Assembly (NCBI GenBank): GCA_028708105.1
Contig: JAQVZR010000081.1
Location: forward strand, 1 to 7,389
Source: Desulfoplanes sp.
GTDB taxonomy: Bacteria; Desulfobacterota; Desulfovibrionia; Desulfovibrionales; Desulfomicrobiaceae
DNA: 7,389 nucleotides
Direction of reading: 5' to 3'
Part shown: in pieces, positions 1 to 6,636 of the stretch
Layout of the letters: every line of letters begins with the position of its first letter
Numbering within the stretch: position 1 is the stretch's first letter
Position numbers and translations under genes: made by a program
Notes under the pieces: generated by a model
Told to the model about the DNA's origin: nothing
Database searches by the model: none
What the model saw: only the letters and a program-made list of their open reading frames with translations

Positions 1-533
<533 letters not shown>

Positions 534-630
534 TTGTTATTTTGTTTTGTCTTGTTGAAATACCAAGATATTTCGTTCGTAATGCACTGTCCGCCTCTTG
601 AAACCGAAGCCGTACGCGAAAACGAAAAAA

Positions 631-659
631 AATATACACAGACTACAAGCAAGGCGCAA
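631..659 (-). promoter_or_regulatory. Candidate sigma-70 promoter of mreB
   Basis: On the minus strand TTGCGC (659-654) and TATATT (636-631) are separated by exactly 17 bases, giving a start near 624 and a leader of about 105 bases before mreB. The -10 differs from consensus at one position and the -35 keeps TTG and the C at position 5. This would let mreB be transcribed independently of the double-GAF gene. It is a pattern match only. Confidence 0.4.
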
Positions 660-710
660 ATAAAAAGAACCTAAAAAACAGTAAACATCCCAGCATTAGT
701 TTTCACCGGT

Positions 711-1682
711 TTATTTTCCGGACCTTTTTTGCCGGTGGAGACGATTCTTAAGGTAAAGATTTTCTAAAAATAACGCGAGATAATCGGCAACAGTCAGGGC
801 AAATTTTTTCAACGTCGGATCAAGCACGTGCCTGGATATATCCGCAAAGACCAACACCCCCCTGGTTCTCCTGTTAACAATCAGAGGGAGACAGATAACG
901 GTTTTCATGAGCGGCCCCTGATCCTTAGCAAAAAGGACCAAGCCTTCGGAAGAAGCAGCAGAATCTTCCGAAAATACCGGACGTTGATTTTTAAACGCCC
1001 AACCGATCACACCACTTCCGATTTTAAACTTGTCATGCATCGCACTAGGGTCAAGAAAGCCTTGCACATTCCATCCTTCCAAATAATACCCTTGCCCCCA
1101 CTCATCCCTGACAGTCAGCATACAAAAAGGGAATCCAGTACTCTCAGACAACAAATCCAAAAAATGTTTCAAGAAGACAGACCACTTAGGAAAACGCTCC
1201 CGGAGTTGCGGAATTATTTGCATGCACTGCAAAAGAATAGCTTCTTTTTCTGAAAAAGCTATCTCGCCGGTATCTTTACACAACGAGCTTATTAAACAAG
1301 AAAACTGATTCAGTATCTTCTGCTCTTTATCGGAAAAAGAATACGTTTTTTCACTGTCAATGCACAGGGCTCCTCCGATCAAAGGAACAGGACATCCCAA
1401 AAAAGTCTTGATGTGATCTTCCCCTCCCTTACGGTAATACCCCAAAAAACTTTGCTTCTGATCAAAATTAGTCACCAAGAGAGGTTGCTGGTTGCGGATA
1501 ATCCAGCCGACAAGCCCCTGGCCGGGCTCAATAGTGGTATCATTGGCAATATCATCTCCCAAACTGAACCAGGCATTTAAAACAAACCGGCCATCCTCTG
1601 AGGGAAGAAACAGGGCAACCGAATAGGCCTCAAAAATATTGCCCACGATGCCCATAAGATTATCAAGATGTTTTTGTTTCAT
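711..1682 (-). CDS. Tandem GAF-domain protein (sensor-like, no effector domain)
   Basis: The 323-residue protein consists of two GAF modules and nothing else recognisable. GAF1 spans about residues 1-137, with PGQGLVGWIIRNQQPLLV at 53-70 and a CPVPLIGGALCIDS strand at 97-110. GAF2 spans about 160-312, with IGSGVIGWAFKNQRPVF at 221-237 and ICLPLIVNRRTRGVLVFAD at 263-281. The GxxGW(A/I)(F/I)xNQ(R/Q)P pattern in both is characteristic of GAF domains, which bind small ligands, haem or cyclic nucleotides or mediate dimerisation; the ligand here cannot be read. There is no kinase, GGDEF, HTH, signal peptide or membrane segment, so it is a cytoplasmic protein that would act by contact with a partner. 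The basic C-terminal tail (KNRLHRQKRSGK) follows a helix. It is encoded 191 bases upstream of mreB on the same strand, which raises a possible link to cell shape (inference). An in-frame TAA two codons before the ATG fixes the start; the ribosome site (TATGAG) is weak. Confidence 0.85.
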   Translation of the reverse strand: MKQKHLDNLMGIVGNIFEAYSVALFLPSEDGRFVLNAWFSLGDDIANDTTIEPGQGLVGWIIRNQQPLLVTNFDQKQSFLGYYRKGGEDHIKTFLGCPVPLIGGALCIDSEKTYSFSDKEQKILNQFSCLISSLCKDTGEIAFSEKEAILLQCMQIIPQLRERFPKWSVFLKHFLDLLSESTGFPFCMLTVRDEWGQGYYLEGWNVQGFLDPSAMHDKFKIGSGVIGWAFKNQRPVFSEDSAASSEGLVLFAKDQGPLMKTVICLPLIVNRRTRGVLVFADISRHVLDPTLKKFALTVADYLALFLENLYLKNRLHRQKRSGK

Positions 1683-1800
1683 TAGTTACTCATAGCCGGG
1701 ACATTCATTGCACAAGACTGAATATCGTGATCTGCAGCAAATGCCCCAAAAGGCCCAAGGGAAGCCGATGTCATTCCGAGCCCTTGCTGCTCCCGGCATC

Positions 1801-1815
1801 GCGCCTGCGGGGCGC
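1801..1815. repeat. Small GC-rich inverted repeat
   Basis: GCGCC (1801-1805) and GGCGC (1811-1815) flank TGCGG. It could fold as a 5-bp hairpin. Neither strand has a T-run after it, so it is not an intrinsic terminator. Confidence 0.3.
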
Positions 1816-1859
1816 ATCCGAGTAAGAAAATTCCGCACAAAGTGTCAATTTCGTATTCT

Positions 1860-1874
1860 TATTGAAAATCAATA
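1860..1874. promoter_or_regulatory. Perfect AT-rich palindrome upstream of the 578-residue gene, possible operator
   Basis: TATTGA, three A residues, TCAATA: a perfect 6-3-6 palindrome ending 47 bases before the ATG at 1922. The half TTGAAAAT resembles half of a Fur-type site, but the other side does not fit a full Fur box, so no regulator is assigned. Its place between two divergent genes suits an operator. Confidence 0.35.
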
Positions 1875-1921
1875 TGTTTGTTGCTAGTTATCTATTTCAT
1901 ATCTTGGAGAGATAAACCATC

Positions 1922-3658
1922 ATGACAATCTCAACGTGGGAACAATGTTTTACCGAACCCGAAAAGCAACGGGAAGAGGGGGCTGGCGCGTGTACCGATG
2001 ACAAATCGGTCAGCACACTTGCTCGGCTCAAGAAATTTCTGGATCGGGTGCACATAAAATATTGTCTCGTACGCCCTTTTTTTGAACAACACTCCTATCC
2101 CCTGGTCGACCCCCGGGAATTATTGCCCTCATTCGAGGCAGATCTCTTTGAGTATCCGGATCTGCCCGGATTTTCCATGGTCGCCTTCGACAGACAACTT
2201 TCATACTTTAACGAAATGTTTCAATTTGATCTTCTGCACTCCCCTGCGGACGAAAATGATTTCATCAAGGGGCAAACATGTCCCCTTGAACTAGCCATCC
2301 ACAAAAAAAATGTCCAAGTATTTTTGAATCGTCTCCCCAAAAAATTCCACGATGATTTTAAAAAATTTTCCAATGAAAAAGACCTGACAAATCTTGAGAA
2401 TTATTCAGCCCTGCTGGATTTTCTGCTCAAAATGGATCGAGGGCATGTCATGGCTCTGGATGCTGAATATTCATTTTATTTTTCCGGGATATTTGCCTCT
2501 TTTCCTTCGGACATCGACGCAGAACTCAAACGTTTCGGCCTGCGCATTCATAAATTCGACGCGGACAACAACCGCGTCTATGAACAAAATCGGGATTTTG
2601 TGTATCAATTTCTCATGGAATTGTACGGATTTCCTGTTGTCTCTGAACGACGCACCTCCGCGGCCATGTTTGCACGCCGCCTCTATAAGATGGGCGAGAC
2701 CTTCCTTATCCGGGTCCTGGGACAATCCGATCGGACCATAACCACCTATTATCCCCATCCGGGCAACAAATACTATCCCCGGGTTGAAAAAATTGCCCTC
2801 GTAAATGTCAGCAAACAACGTAAAGAAATTATCCGTTTCCTGCAGGACAACGGGTTCATGATCCATCCCCACAAAAAAGTTATTATCCTCAAAATCACCT
2901 ATACGCAGCACAAATACGGCAAAAACAATGTGCGTGAGGATAGAGCTCTATCAGTACTCAAACAGGAAGTCATCCATCCGTGGACCGGCATGTGCTGCAC
3001 GTCACTCAATATTATCAAAGACACCTATTCCATGACCTTACAGCTCAACGATATTGTACGGGGTGAATTCAAAGGGAAAATAAAATATAAAAAACATGAA
3101 ATTATCGAAAATACCGACACCCATACCAACCGGCTCAAGTTTCTTCATTCCTGGCTGAGTAAACACCAGCGCAGAATCATCGGCTACTCGGATGAATTTT
3201 ATATCAATGCGAGCAAACTTTTAGAGCATTATCTACTCGACGAAGCCCACGCATCTGAATTTAACGAGCTCAGAGATCTTTATCAGGAGGTCTGGGCGAT
3301 ATACAGCTATATCCAGCAAGCCAGGAAAATACAGCAGCTTGAGGATCTGAGCAACAGACTTTTCCAGGGCAAAAGAATCAGCTACTGTGAGATGCTTGAA
3401 CATATGATAGAGATTATGAGCACACTGAAATTTGAAATAGTCCGATATTTTGACCCGCTGGTCATTAAGGCCATCGCCTTTGGGGATGACATCATCAATT
3501 CGCGTTATATTCAAAGTAAATACATCACCCCCAAAGAAGACACCCTCACCCCCTACGGGCTTTCTATTCGGAAACTTTACGGTCGTCTGGTTGCTCTACT
3601 GGACGAATTCAAGGCTATACGCAAAAGCCATGTAGACAAGTCAGGTTCCGCCAAGTAA
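1922..3658 (+). CDS. Conserved-looking hypothetical protein, 578 residues, function unknown
   Basis: I do not recognise the family. The protein is long, soluble and charged, with no signal peptide, membrane segment, P-loop, zinc cluster or helix-turn-helix that I can see. Residues 1-30 look like a variable, probably flexible, acidic start. Residues 31-380 read as a mixed fold with several aromatic patches, for example TTYYPHPGNKYYPRVEK at 274-290. Residues 243-268 and 380-420 are Arg/Lys-rich (RRTSAAMFARRLYK; FKGKIKYKKHE; SKHQRRIIGY) and could contact nucleic acid or an acidic partner. Residues 425-578 look almost wholly helical. A CC pair stands at 358-359. The start is supported by GGAGAG at 1906-1911, 10 bases before the ATG. 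Codon use and composition match the neighbours, so nothing suggests recent transfer. gcvT follows on the same strand after 82 bases, possibly with its own promoter. The reading frame is certain; the function is open. Confidence 0.85.
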   Translation: MTISTWEQCFTEPEKQREEGAGACTDDKSVSTLARLKKFLDRVHIKYCLVRPFFEQHSYPLVDPRELLPSFEADLFEYPDLPGFSMVAFDRQLSYFNEMFQFDLLHSPADENDFIKGQTCPLELAIHKKNVQVFLNRLPKKFHDDFKKFSNEKDLTNLENYSALLDFLLKMDRGHVMALDAEYSFYFSGIFASFPSDIDAELKRFGLRIHKFDADNNRVYEQNRDFVYQFLMELYGFPVVSERRTSAAMFARRLYKMGETFLIRVLGQSDRTITTYYPHPGNKYYPRVEKIALVNVSKQRKEIIRFLQDNGFMIHPHKKVIILKITYTQHKYGKNNVREDRALSVLKQEVIHPWTGMCCTSLNIIKDTYSMTLQLNDIVRGEFKGKIKYKKHEIIENTDTHTNRLKFLHSWLSKHQRRIIGYSDEFYINASKLLEHYLLDEAHASEFNELRDLYQEVWAIYSYIQQARKIQQLEDLSNRLFQGKRISYCEMLEHMIEIMSTLKFEIVRYFDPLVIKAIAFGDDIINSRYIQSKYITPKEDTLTPYGLSIRKLYGRLVALLDEFKAIRKSHVDKSGSAK

Positions 3659-3687
3659 GTTCCCGTGCAAAATATATGCAGGCATCA

Positions 3688-3715
3688 TTTCAACCTCATC
3701 CCTCATTAATATAAT
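3688..3715 (+). promoter_or_regulatory. Candidate promoter of gcvT
   Basis: A perfect -10 hexamer TATAAT (3710-3715) lies in an AT-rich run, with a poor -35 TTTCAA (3688-3693) 16 bases before it. The start would fall near 3722, giving a leader of only about 19 bases. That leaves no room for a glycine riboswitch between this promoter and gcvT. Confidence 0.3.
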
Positions 3716-3728
3716 ATATACAATGAAC

Positions 3729-3734
3729 AAGGAG
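3729..3734 (+). promoter_or_regulatory. Ribosome binding site deciding the gcvT start
   Basis: AAGGAG lies 6 bases before the ATG at 3741. It is part of a 15-base block, TGAACAAGGAGTCTC (3724-3738), repeated exactly at 5733-5747 before the zinc-ribbon gene, which supports 3741 as the true start. Confidence 0.75.
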
Positions 3735-3740
3735 TCTCGT

Positions 3741-4835
3741 ATGCAACATTCCGCAGCCAATCTATTAGTCACCCCCCTCACTCCCTGGCACAAGGCAAAC
3801 GGTGGCCGTCTGGTCCCCTTTGCCGGATGGGAGATGCCTGTACAATACGAAGGAATACTTGCCGAACATAAACATACCCGTTCCAGCGCCAGTATCTTCG
3901 ACATCTGCCATATGGGCGAATTCTATGTTTCGGGTCCCAATGCGGGTAAGGCATTAAGCACAATCGTCACCCATAACCTCAAAACATTGCCCCCCGGTCA
4001 GTGCCGATATGGATTCATTCTCAACCAGCTGGGCGGTGTTTTAGACGACCTGATTATCTATCGTCTGGATCAGGACGAATATATGATTGTGGTCAATGGT
4101 GCCTGTATTGACAATGATTTCGGATGGTTTTCCTCACATCTCCCCGAAGAGATTACCATTGAAAACCGTTCGTTCAGCACCGGAAAAATTGACCTGCAGG
4201 GACCAAAATCTTTTGATATCCTCAACGAGATCATTCCTGGCGCCTGGAAGAATCTCAAATATTTTCATTTTGTCCATACGGAACTGAACGGAACAAAAAT
4301 ACTGGTCAGCAGAACCGGCTACACTGGTGAACTGGGATACGAACTGTACATGGATTGGGATAAAGCCCTTGGTGTCTGGGAAACGTTTCTGGCCTATGAA
4401 GACGTCAAGCCCGCAGGGCTTGGAGCCCGGGACACGCTGCGTCTGGAAATGGGCCTCCCCTTGTACGGGCAGGACCTGGATACAGAACATACTCCTGTCG
4501 AAGCAGGATACGGTTTTTTCCTCAAATCTGAAGCCGAATATATTGGTAAAAAATATCAGGACAATCCCCAGGAAAAACTGATTCCCATGATCATTAAAGG
4601 GCGTCGGTCCGCCCGTCACGGCGATGACGTCTTCCTCCCCGACGGAACCCTTGCAGGCAAGGTTACCAGCGGATCATTTGCACCCTCCTTGGGAGACAGT
4701 GTTGTTTTGGCTTACATCCGCGCCGAGCTCGCTGAAAACAATGACATTTTTGAAATTCGCGGACGCTCTGTCCTCAAAGCTCGGAAAACATCCACTCCGT
4801 TCTATACCCAAGGGACGGCCAGAATAACATTGTAA
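3741..4835 (+). CDS. gcvT: Aminomethyltransferase (glycine cleavage system T protein)
   Basis: GcvT transfers the methylene group of the aminomethyl arm on lipoylated GcvH to tetrahydrofolate, releasing ammonia and giving 5,10-methylene-THF. It is cytoplasmic. The 364-residue product has the same length as E. coli GcvT. Family motifs in order are FAGWEMPVQY at 27-36, FDICHMGEF at 53-61, GGVLDDLIIY at 98-107 (containing the catalytic aspartate), SRTGYTGELGYE at 190-201, GLGARDTLRLEMGLPLYG at 226-243, RHGDDVF at 292-298 and GKVTSGSFAPSLG at 306-318. An in-frame ATG at 3723 would add six residues. I prefer 3741 because AAGGAG (3729-3734) sits six bases before it and would fall inside the longer version. 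No gcvH, gcvP or lpd lies in the window, so partners must be encoded elsewhere. The family also includes other folate-dependent methyltransferases, but length and motifs fit GcvT well. Confidence 0.93.
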   Translation: MQHSAANLLVTPLTPWHKANGGRLVPFAGWEMPVQYEGILAEHKHTRSSASIFDICHMGEFYVSGPNAGKALSTIVTHNLKTLPPGQCRYGFILNQLGGVLDDLIIYRLDQDEYMIVVNGACIDNDFGWFSSHLPEEITIENRSFSTGKIDLQGPKSFDILNEIIPGAWKNLKYFHFVHTELNGTKILVSRTGYTGELGYELYMDWDKALGVWETFLAYEDVKPAGLGARDTLRLEMGLPLYGQDLDTEHTPVEAGYGFFLKSEAEYIGKKYQDNPQEKLIPMIIKGRRSARHGDDVFLPDGTLAGKVTSGSFAPSLGDSVVLAYIRAELAENNDIFEIRGRSVLKARKTSTPFYTQGTARITL

Positions 4836-4991
4836 TCCGCCCTACAGGACAGAACCCGTGGAGTAGTACCTCCGTAATCGTTCCCCAAAGCAGGGCCGTC
4901 GAAAAAACTGTTTGTATGATCAAGCCCGCTCATTTGATCTGTTTTTTCTGCGCCCTGCGCACTCTCCCCTAACCCCGATACTATAATTTCT
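4836..4991 (+). other. Gap between gcvT and rsmE without a clear terminator
   Basis: No gene or intrinsic terminator is apparent in these 156 bases. Two weak inverted repeats exist: GGAG/CTCC around 4860-4873, and GCAGGGC (4890-4896) with GCCCTGC (4952-4958), the latter with a 55-base loop. Neither is followed by a T-run. Transcription from gcvT may therefore continue into rsmE. Confidence 0.4.
4982..4987 (+). promoter_or_regulatory. Perfect -10 hexamer directly before rsmE
   Basis: TATAAT ends only 4 bases before the rsmE ATG at 4992. If used, transcription would begin at about the start codon, giving a leaderless mRNA. No recognisable -35 stands at 16-18 bases (the candidates read CACTCT, GCACTC or CGCACT) and no extended -10 TG is present, so this may be coincidence. 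Confidence 0.2.
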
Positions 4992-5735
4992 ATGCCCCGA
5001 ATAAATCGTTTTTATCTTCCCCCTGAGCAATGGAGCGACCCCTTTGTCCTTTCCGGCTCAGAGGCTCATCATCTGACAACGGTTCTGCGTACCCCACCAG
5101 GCAGCACGATATCTCTGTTTGATGGCCAGGGGCAGGAAGGAATGTTCGAGATCACCTCGTGCACCAAAAAGCAAGTTGAACTCAAAAAACAAACCATATG
5201 TCTGCACGAAAAACCACCAACAAGAATCTGGCTGGCCCCAGGCTGGAACAGAGCCACCCGAAGGGGCTGGTTTCTTGAAAAGGCCGTTGAACTTGGAGCG
5301 TGGGGAATATTGTTCTGGCAGTCTGATTTTTCTCAGGGTAGAGTCCCCCACGATTCAAAGGATGCATGGACGGGCCAATGCCTTGCAGCGGCCAAACAAT
5401 GCGCAAACCCCTGGCTACCGGAAATACATACCTATCCAGGCGGCATCAGGGAGCTTATCAAAACGACACAATCATTTGATCGGGTTCTTTTTTTATGGGA
5501 AGGAGAGGATAGCAGTGCACTGCTGTCTCCCGAGCACCTGCGCACCCCAGGAGACACTCTGGTTATTCTTGGTCCCGAAGGTGGATTCTCCAGGCACGAA
5601 GTCATGACCATCCAGGAAGCAGGATGTACGCCTCTTTCTCTGGGGAACCGAATCCTGCGATGGGAAACAGCCGCCCTGCTCTGTCTCGGTATTGCCTTTT
5701 GGGACGCCCAGTGCGCCCCCCATACCTCCCTTTGA
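4992..5735 (+). CDS. rsmE: 16S rRNA (uracil(1498)-N3)-methyltransferase RsmE
   Basis: RsmE uses S-adenosylmethionine to methylate N3 of U1498 of 16S rRNA near the decoding site of the 30S subunit. The 247-residue length is normal for the family. The N-terminal PUA-like domain shows SEAHHLTTVLRTPPG at 23-37. The SPOUT (trefoil-knot) methyltransferase domain shows EKAVELG at 96-102, GPEGGFS at 194-200 and LGNRILRWETA at 217-227, the last two forming the knot that binds the cofactor. The usual E-Q-x-x-R stretch of the family reads AKQCANP at 134-140, so its glutamate and arginine are replaced. The start MPRINRFYLP is typical of RsmE, but no Shine-Dalgarno stands before it. The TGA stop overlaps the 15-base ribosome-binding block of the next gene, which starts 13 bases later, so coupled translation is likely. 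Confidence 0.93.
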   Translation: MPRINRFYLPPEQWSDPFVLSGSEAHHLTTVLRTPPGSTISLFDGQGQEGMFEITSCTKKQVELKKQTICLHEKPPTRIWLAPGWNRATRRGWFLEKAVELGAWGILFWQSDFSQGRVPHDSKDAWTGQCLAAAKQCANPWLPEIHTYPGGIRELIKTTQSFDRVLFLWEGEDSSALLSPEHLRTPGDTLVILGPEGGFSRHEVMTIQEAGCTPLSLGNRILRWETAALLCLGIAFWDAQCAPHTSL

Positions 5736-5737
5736 AC

Positions 5738-5743
5738 AAGGAG
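5738..5743 (+). promoter_or_regulatory. Ribosome binding site deciding the start of the zinc-ribbon gene
   Basis: AAGGAG lies 5 bases before the ATG at 5749, within the 15-base block (5733-5747) that begins with the rsmE stop codon. This rules against the in-frame ATG at 5692, inside rsmE, which has no such site. Confidence 0.8.
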
Positions 5744-5748
5744 TCTCC

Positions 5749-6489
5749 ATGTATTGTAAAAATTGCGGATTCCATTCCTTTGATCACCTCAAAAATTGCC
5801 CTAAATGTGATCACGAATGGGAACAAACACGCAAAGACCTCGGCGTACAGTGGATCGAAGAGACCAAAGGGAATTGGCTGAGAAATGTTGAAAAAACTGA
5901 GAATCGTGTTGATGCGGCAGGGAAAAAAACAACGGCCATCCCTGACGACTCGTTTCTGCATGCATCACAAGACGATTTTATGTTCGAAAAAGATTGGCCG
6001 ATAATCACTTCAAACACCCAGAAACATCCCTTCAGCCAGGAAGAAGAATTTGTCTTTACGGAGGAAGTCCCATCTCCTGCCAGACAAAAGAAAAAGGCTG
6101 CAGAATATCCGGCATCTGCCCTCAAACCGGAACCTCGCACCCTGAAGGAGGGAGCTGAAAGGGATTTGCTCATCCCCGGGCTTGAAGAAATGCTTCAGGC
6201 TGAAGGAGCAAGGCACCCCCAGCACTCACAACACAAAGAAGATGCCCCAAAAGGTACCGTAGCCTTGGCCGGGAAAAGAGAAAAAGCTGCAACTTCTAAA
6301 GCAGATAACAAAACATTTTCCCCGCTACCAATGCCTAAAATGGCCTTGGAAACGAATACTTCATCTGATGCAGTGCACACCAAGAAAGACGCAGAACTTG
6401 ATATTGTTGAAATAAATCTCGACGATCTGCAACTGTCCTCGGATGAGGCAACAAAGCAGATGGCATCAAAGGCCTCCCCAGAAGATTAG
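5749..6489 (+). CDS. Zinc-ribbon protein with long disordered tail, function unknown
   Basis: The 246-residue product opens with a compact metal site: C3-x2-C6, ten residues, C17-x2-C20 (CKNC and CPKC), a zinc-ribbon/knuckle arrangement expected to hold one Zn2+. A Trp-containing linker follows (residues 24-48). The rest, about 50-246, is rich in Lys, Glu, Ser, Ala and Pro with few hydrophobic residues and is probably disordered. Near the end a conserved-looking acidic amphipathic segment stands out, ELDIVEINLDDLQLSSDE at 216-233, which could be a docking motif. There is no signal peptide or membrane segment. It lies 13 bases after rsmE, so it is probably translated with it; a ribosome- or RNA-associated job is a guess from that position only. 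An in-frame ATG 57 bases upstream lies inside rsmE and is not preferred. Confidence 0.8.
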   Translation: MYCKNCGFHSFDHLKNCPKCDHEWEQTRKDLGVQWIEETKGNWLRNVEKTENRVDAAGKKTTAIPDDSFLHASQDDFMFEKDWPIITSNTQKHPFSQEEEFVFTEEVPSPARQKKKAAEYPASALKPEPRTLKEGAERDLLIPGLEEMLQAEGARHPQHSQHKEDAPKGTVALAGKREKAATSKADNKTFSPLPMPKMALETNTSSDAVHTKKDAELDIVEINLDDLQLSSDEATKQMASKASPED

Positions 6490-6562
6490 GCTGACAGAGG
6501 TTTCTCTCTGTGTGCCCACACATGTCTGCCAACCCATAGGCCAAACCGTTGCGCGTAAAAGA
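6490..6562 (+). other. Convergent gap with two small hairpins after the zinc-ribbon gene
   Basis: ACAGAG (6494-6499) pairs with CTCTGT (6506-6511), and TGTGT (6509-6513) pairs with ACACA (6518-6522). They overlap, so only one can form at a time. Neither is followed by a T-run, so they are weak candidates for transcription end or 3' protection of the plus-strand mRNA. Confidence 0.3.
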
Positions 6563-6598
6563 ACAATCCTCCCCAAGGTTGCCCCTGGGGAGGATTGT
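6557..6598 (-). terminator. Intrinsic terminator of the MoaE-like gene, strong hairpin between convergent genes
   Basis: ACAATCCTCCCC (6563-6574) and GGGGAGGATTGT (6587-6598) form a perfect 12-bp stem, and an inner AGG/CCT can extend it across one bulged A. On the minus strand the stem is followed directly by TTCTTTTA, so it should end transcripts of the MoaE-like gene, whose stop is 38 bases before it. On the plus strand the stem is followed by ACGGGCATG with no T-tract, so it would stop the rsmE-side transcript poorly by itself, though it could protect its 3' end. Confidence 0.8.
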
Positions 6599-6636
6599 AC
6601 GGGCATGATGCTGAATCGTTGCAAAATGGTTGTACT

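Larger units (their letters stand above)
1683..1921. other. Divergent intergenic region with palindromes
   Basis: This 239-base gap separates the divergent double-GAF and 578-residue genes and must hold the start signals of both. A GC-rich block sits at 1763-1816 and an AT-rich segment at 1825-1900. I could not find a convincing -35/-10 pair for either direction. The two inverted repeats described separately (1801-1815 and 1860-1874) are the only clear structure. Confidence 0.6.

Noticed and set aside
828..1253. 141-codon plus-strand open frame opposite the double-GAF gene
   Set aside because: It is antisense to a clear two-domain protein and has no ribosome site or recognisable fold.
2471..2911. 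146-codon minus-strand open frame inside the 578-residue gene
   Set aside because: It overlaps a long frame with a good start site; its own start lacks a ribosome site and the translation shows no domain.
3723..3740. Upstream ATG as the gcvT start
   Set aside because: The AAGGAG that serves the ATG at 3741 would lie inside this longer version, and the family N-terminus fits the shorter one.
3659..3740. Glycine riboswitch before gcvT
   Set aside because: The gap is only 82 bases and none of the conserved aptamer pairings are visible.
4134..4619. 161-codon minus-strand open frame inside gcvT
   Set aside because: It is antisense to a firmly identified GcvT and has no features of its own.
4890..4958. 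Inverted repeat GCAGGGC/GCCCTGC between gcvT and rsmE as a terminator
   Set aside because: Only 7 bp with a 55-base loop and no T-run after it.
5119..5607. 162-codon plus-strand open frame in another frame of rsmE
   Set aside because: It lies wholly within rsmE in a shifted frame and its translation resembles no protein.
5692..5748. Upstream ATG as the zinc-ribbon gene start
   Set aside because: It lies inside rsmE without a ribosome site, while AAGGAG stands 5 bases before the ATG at 5749.
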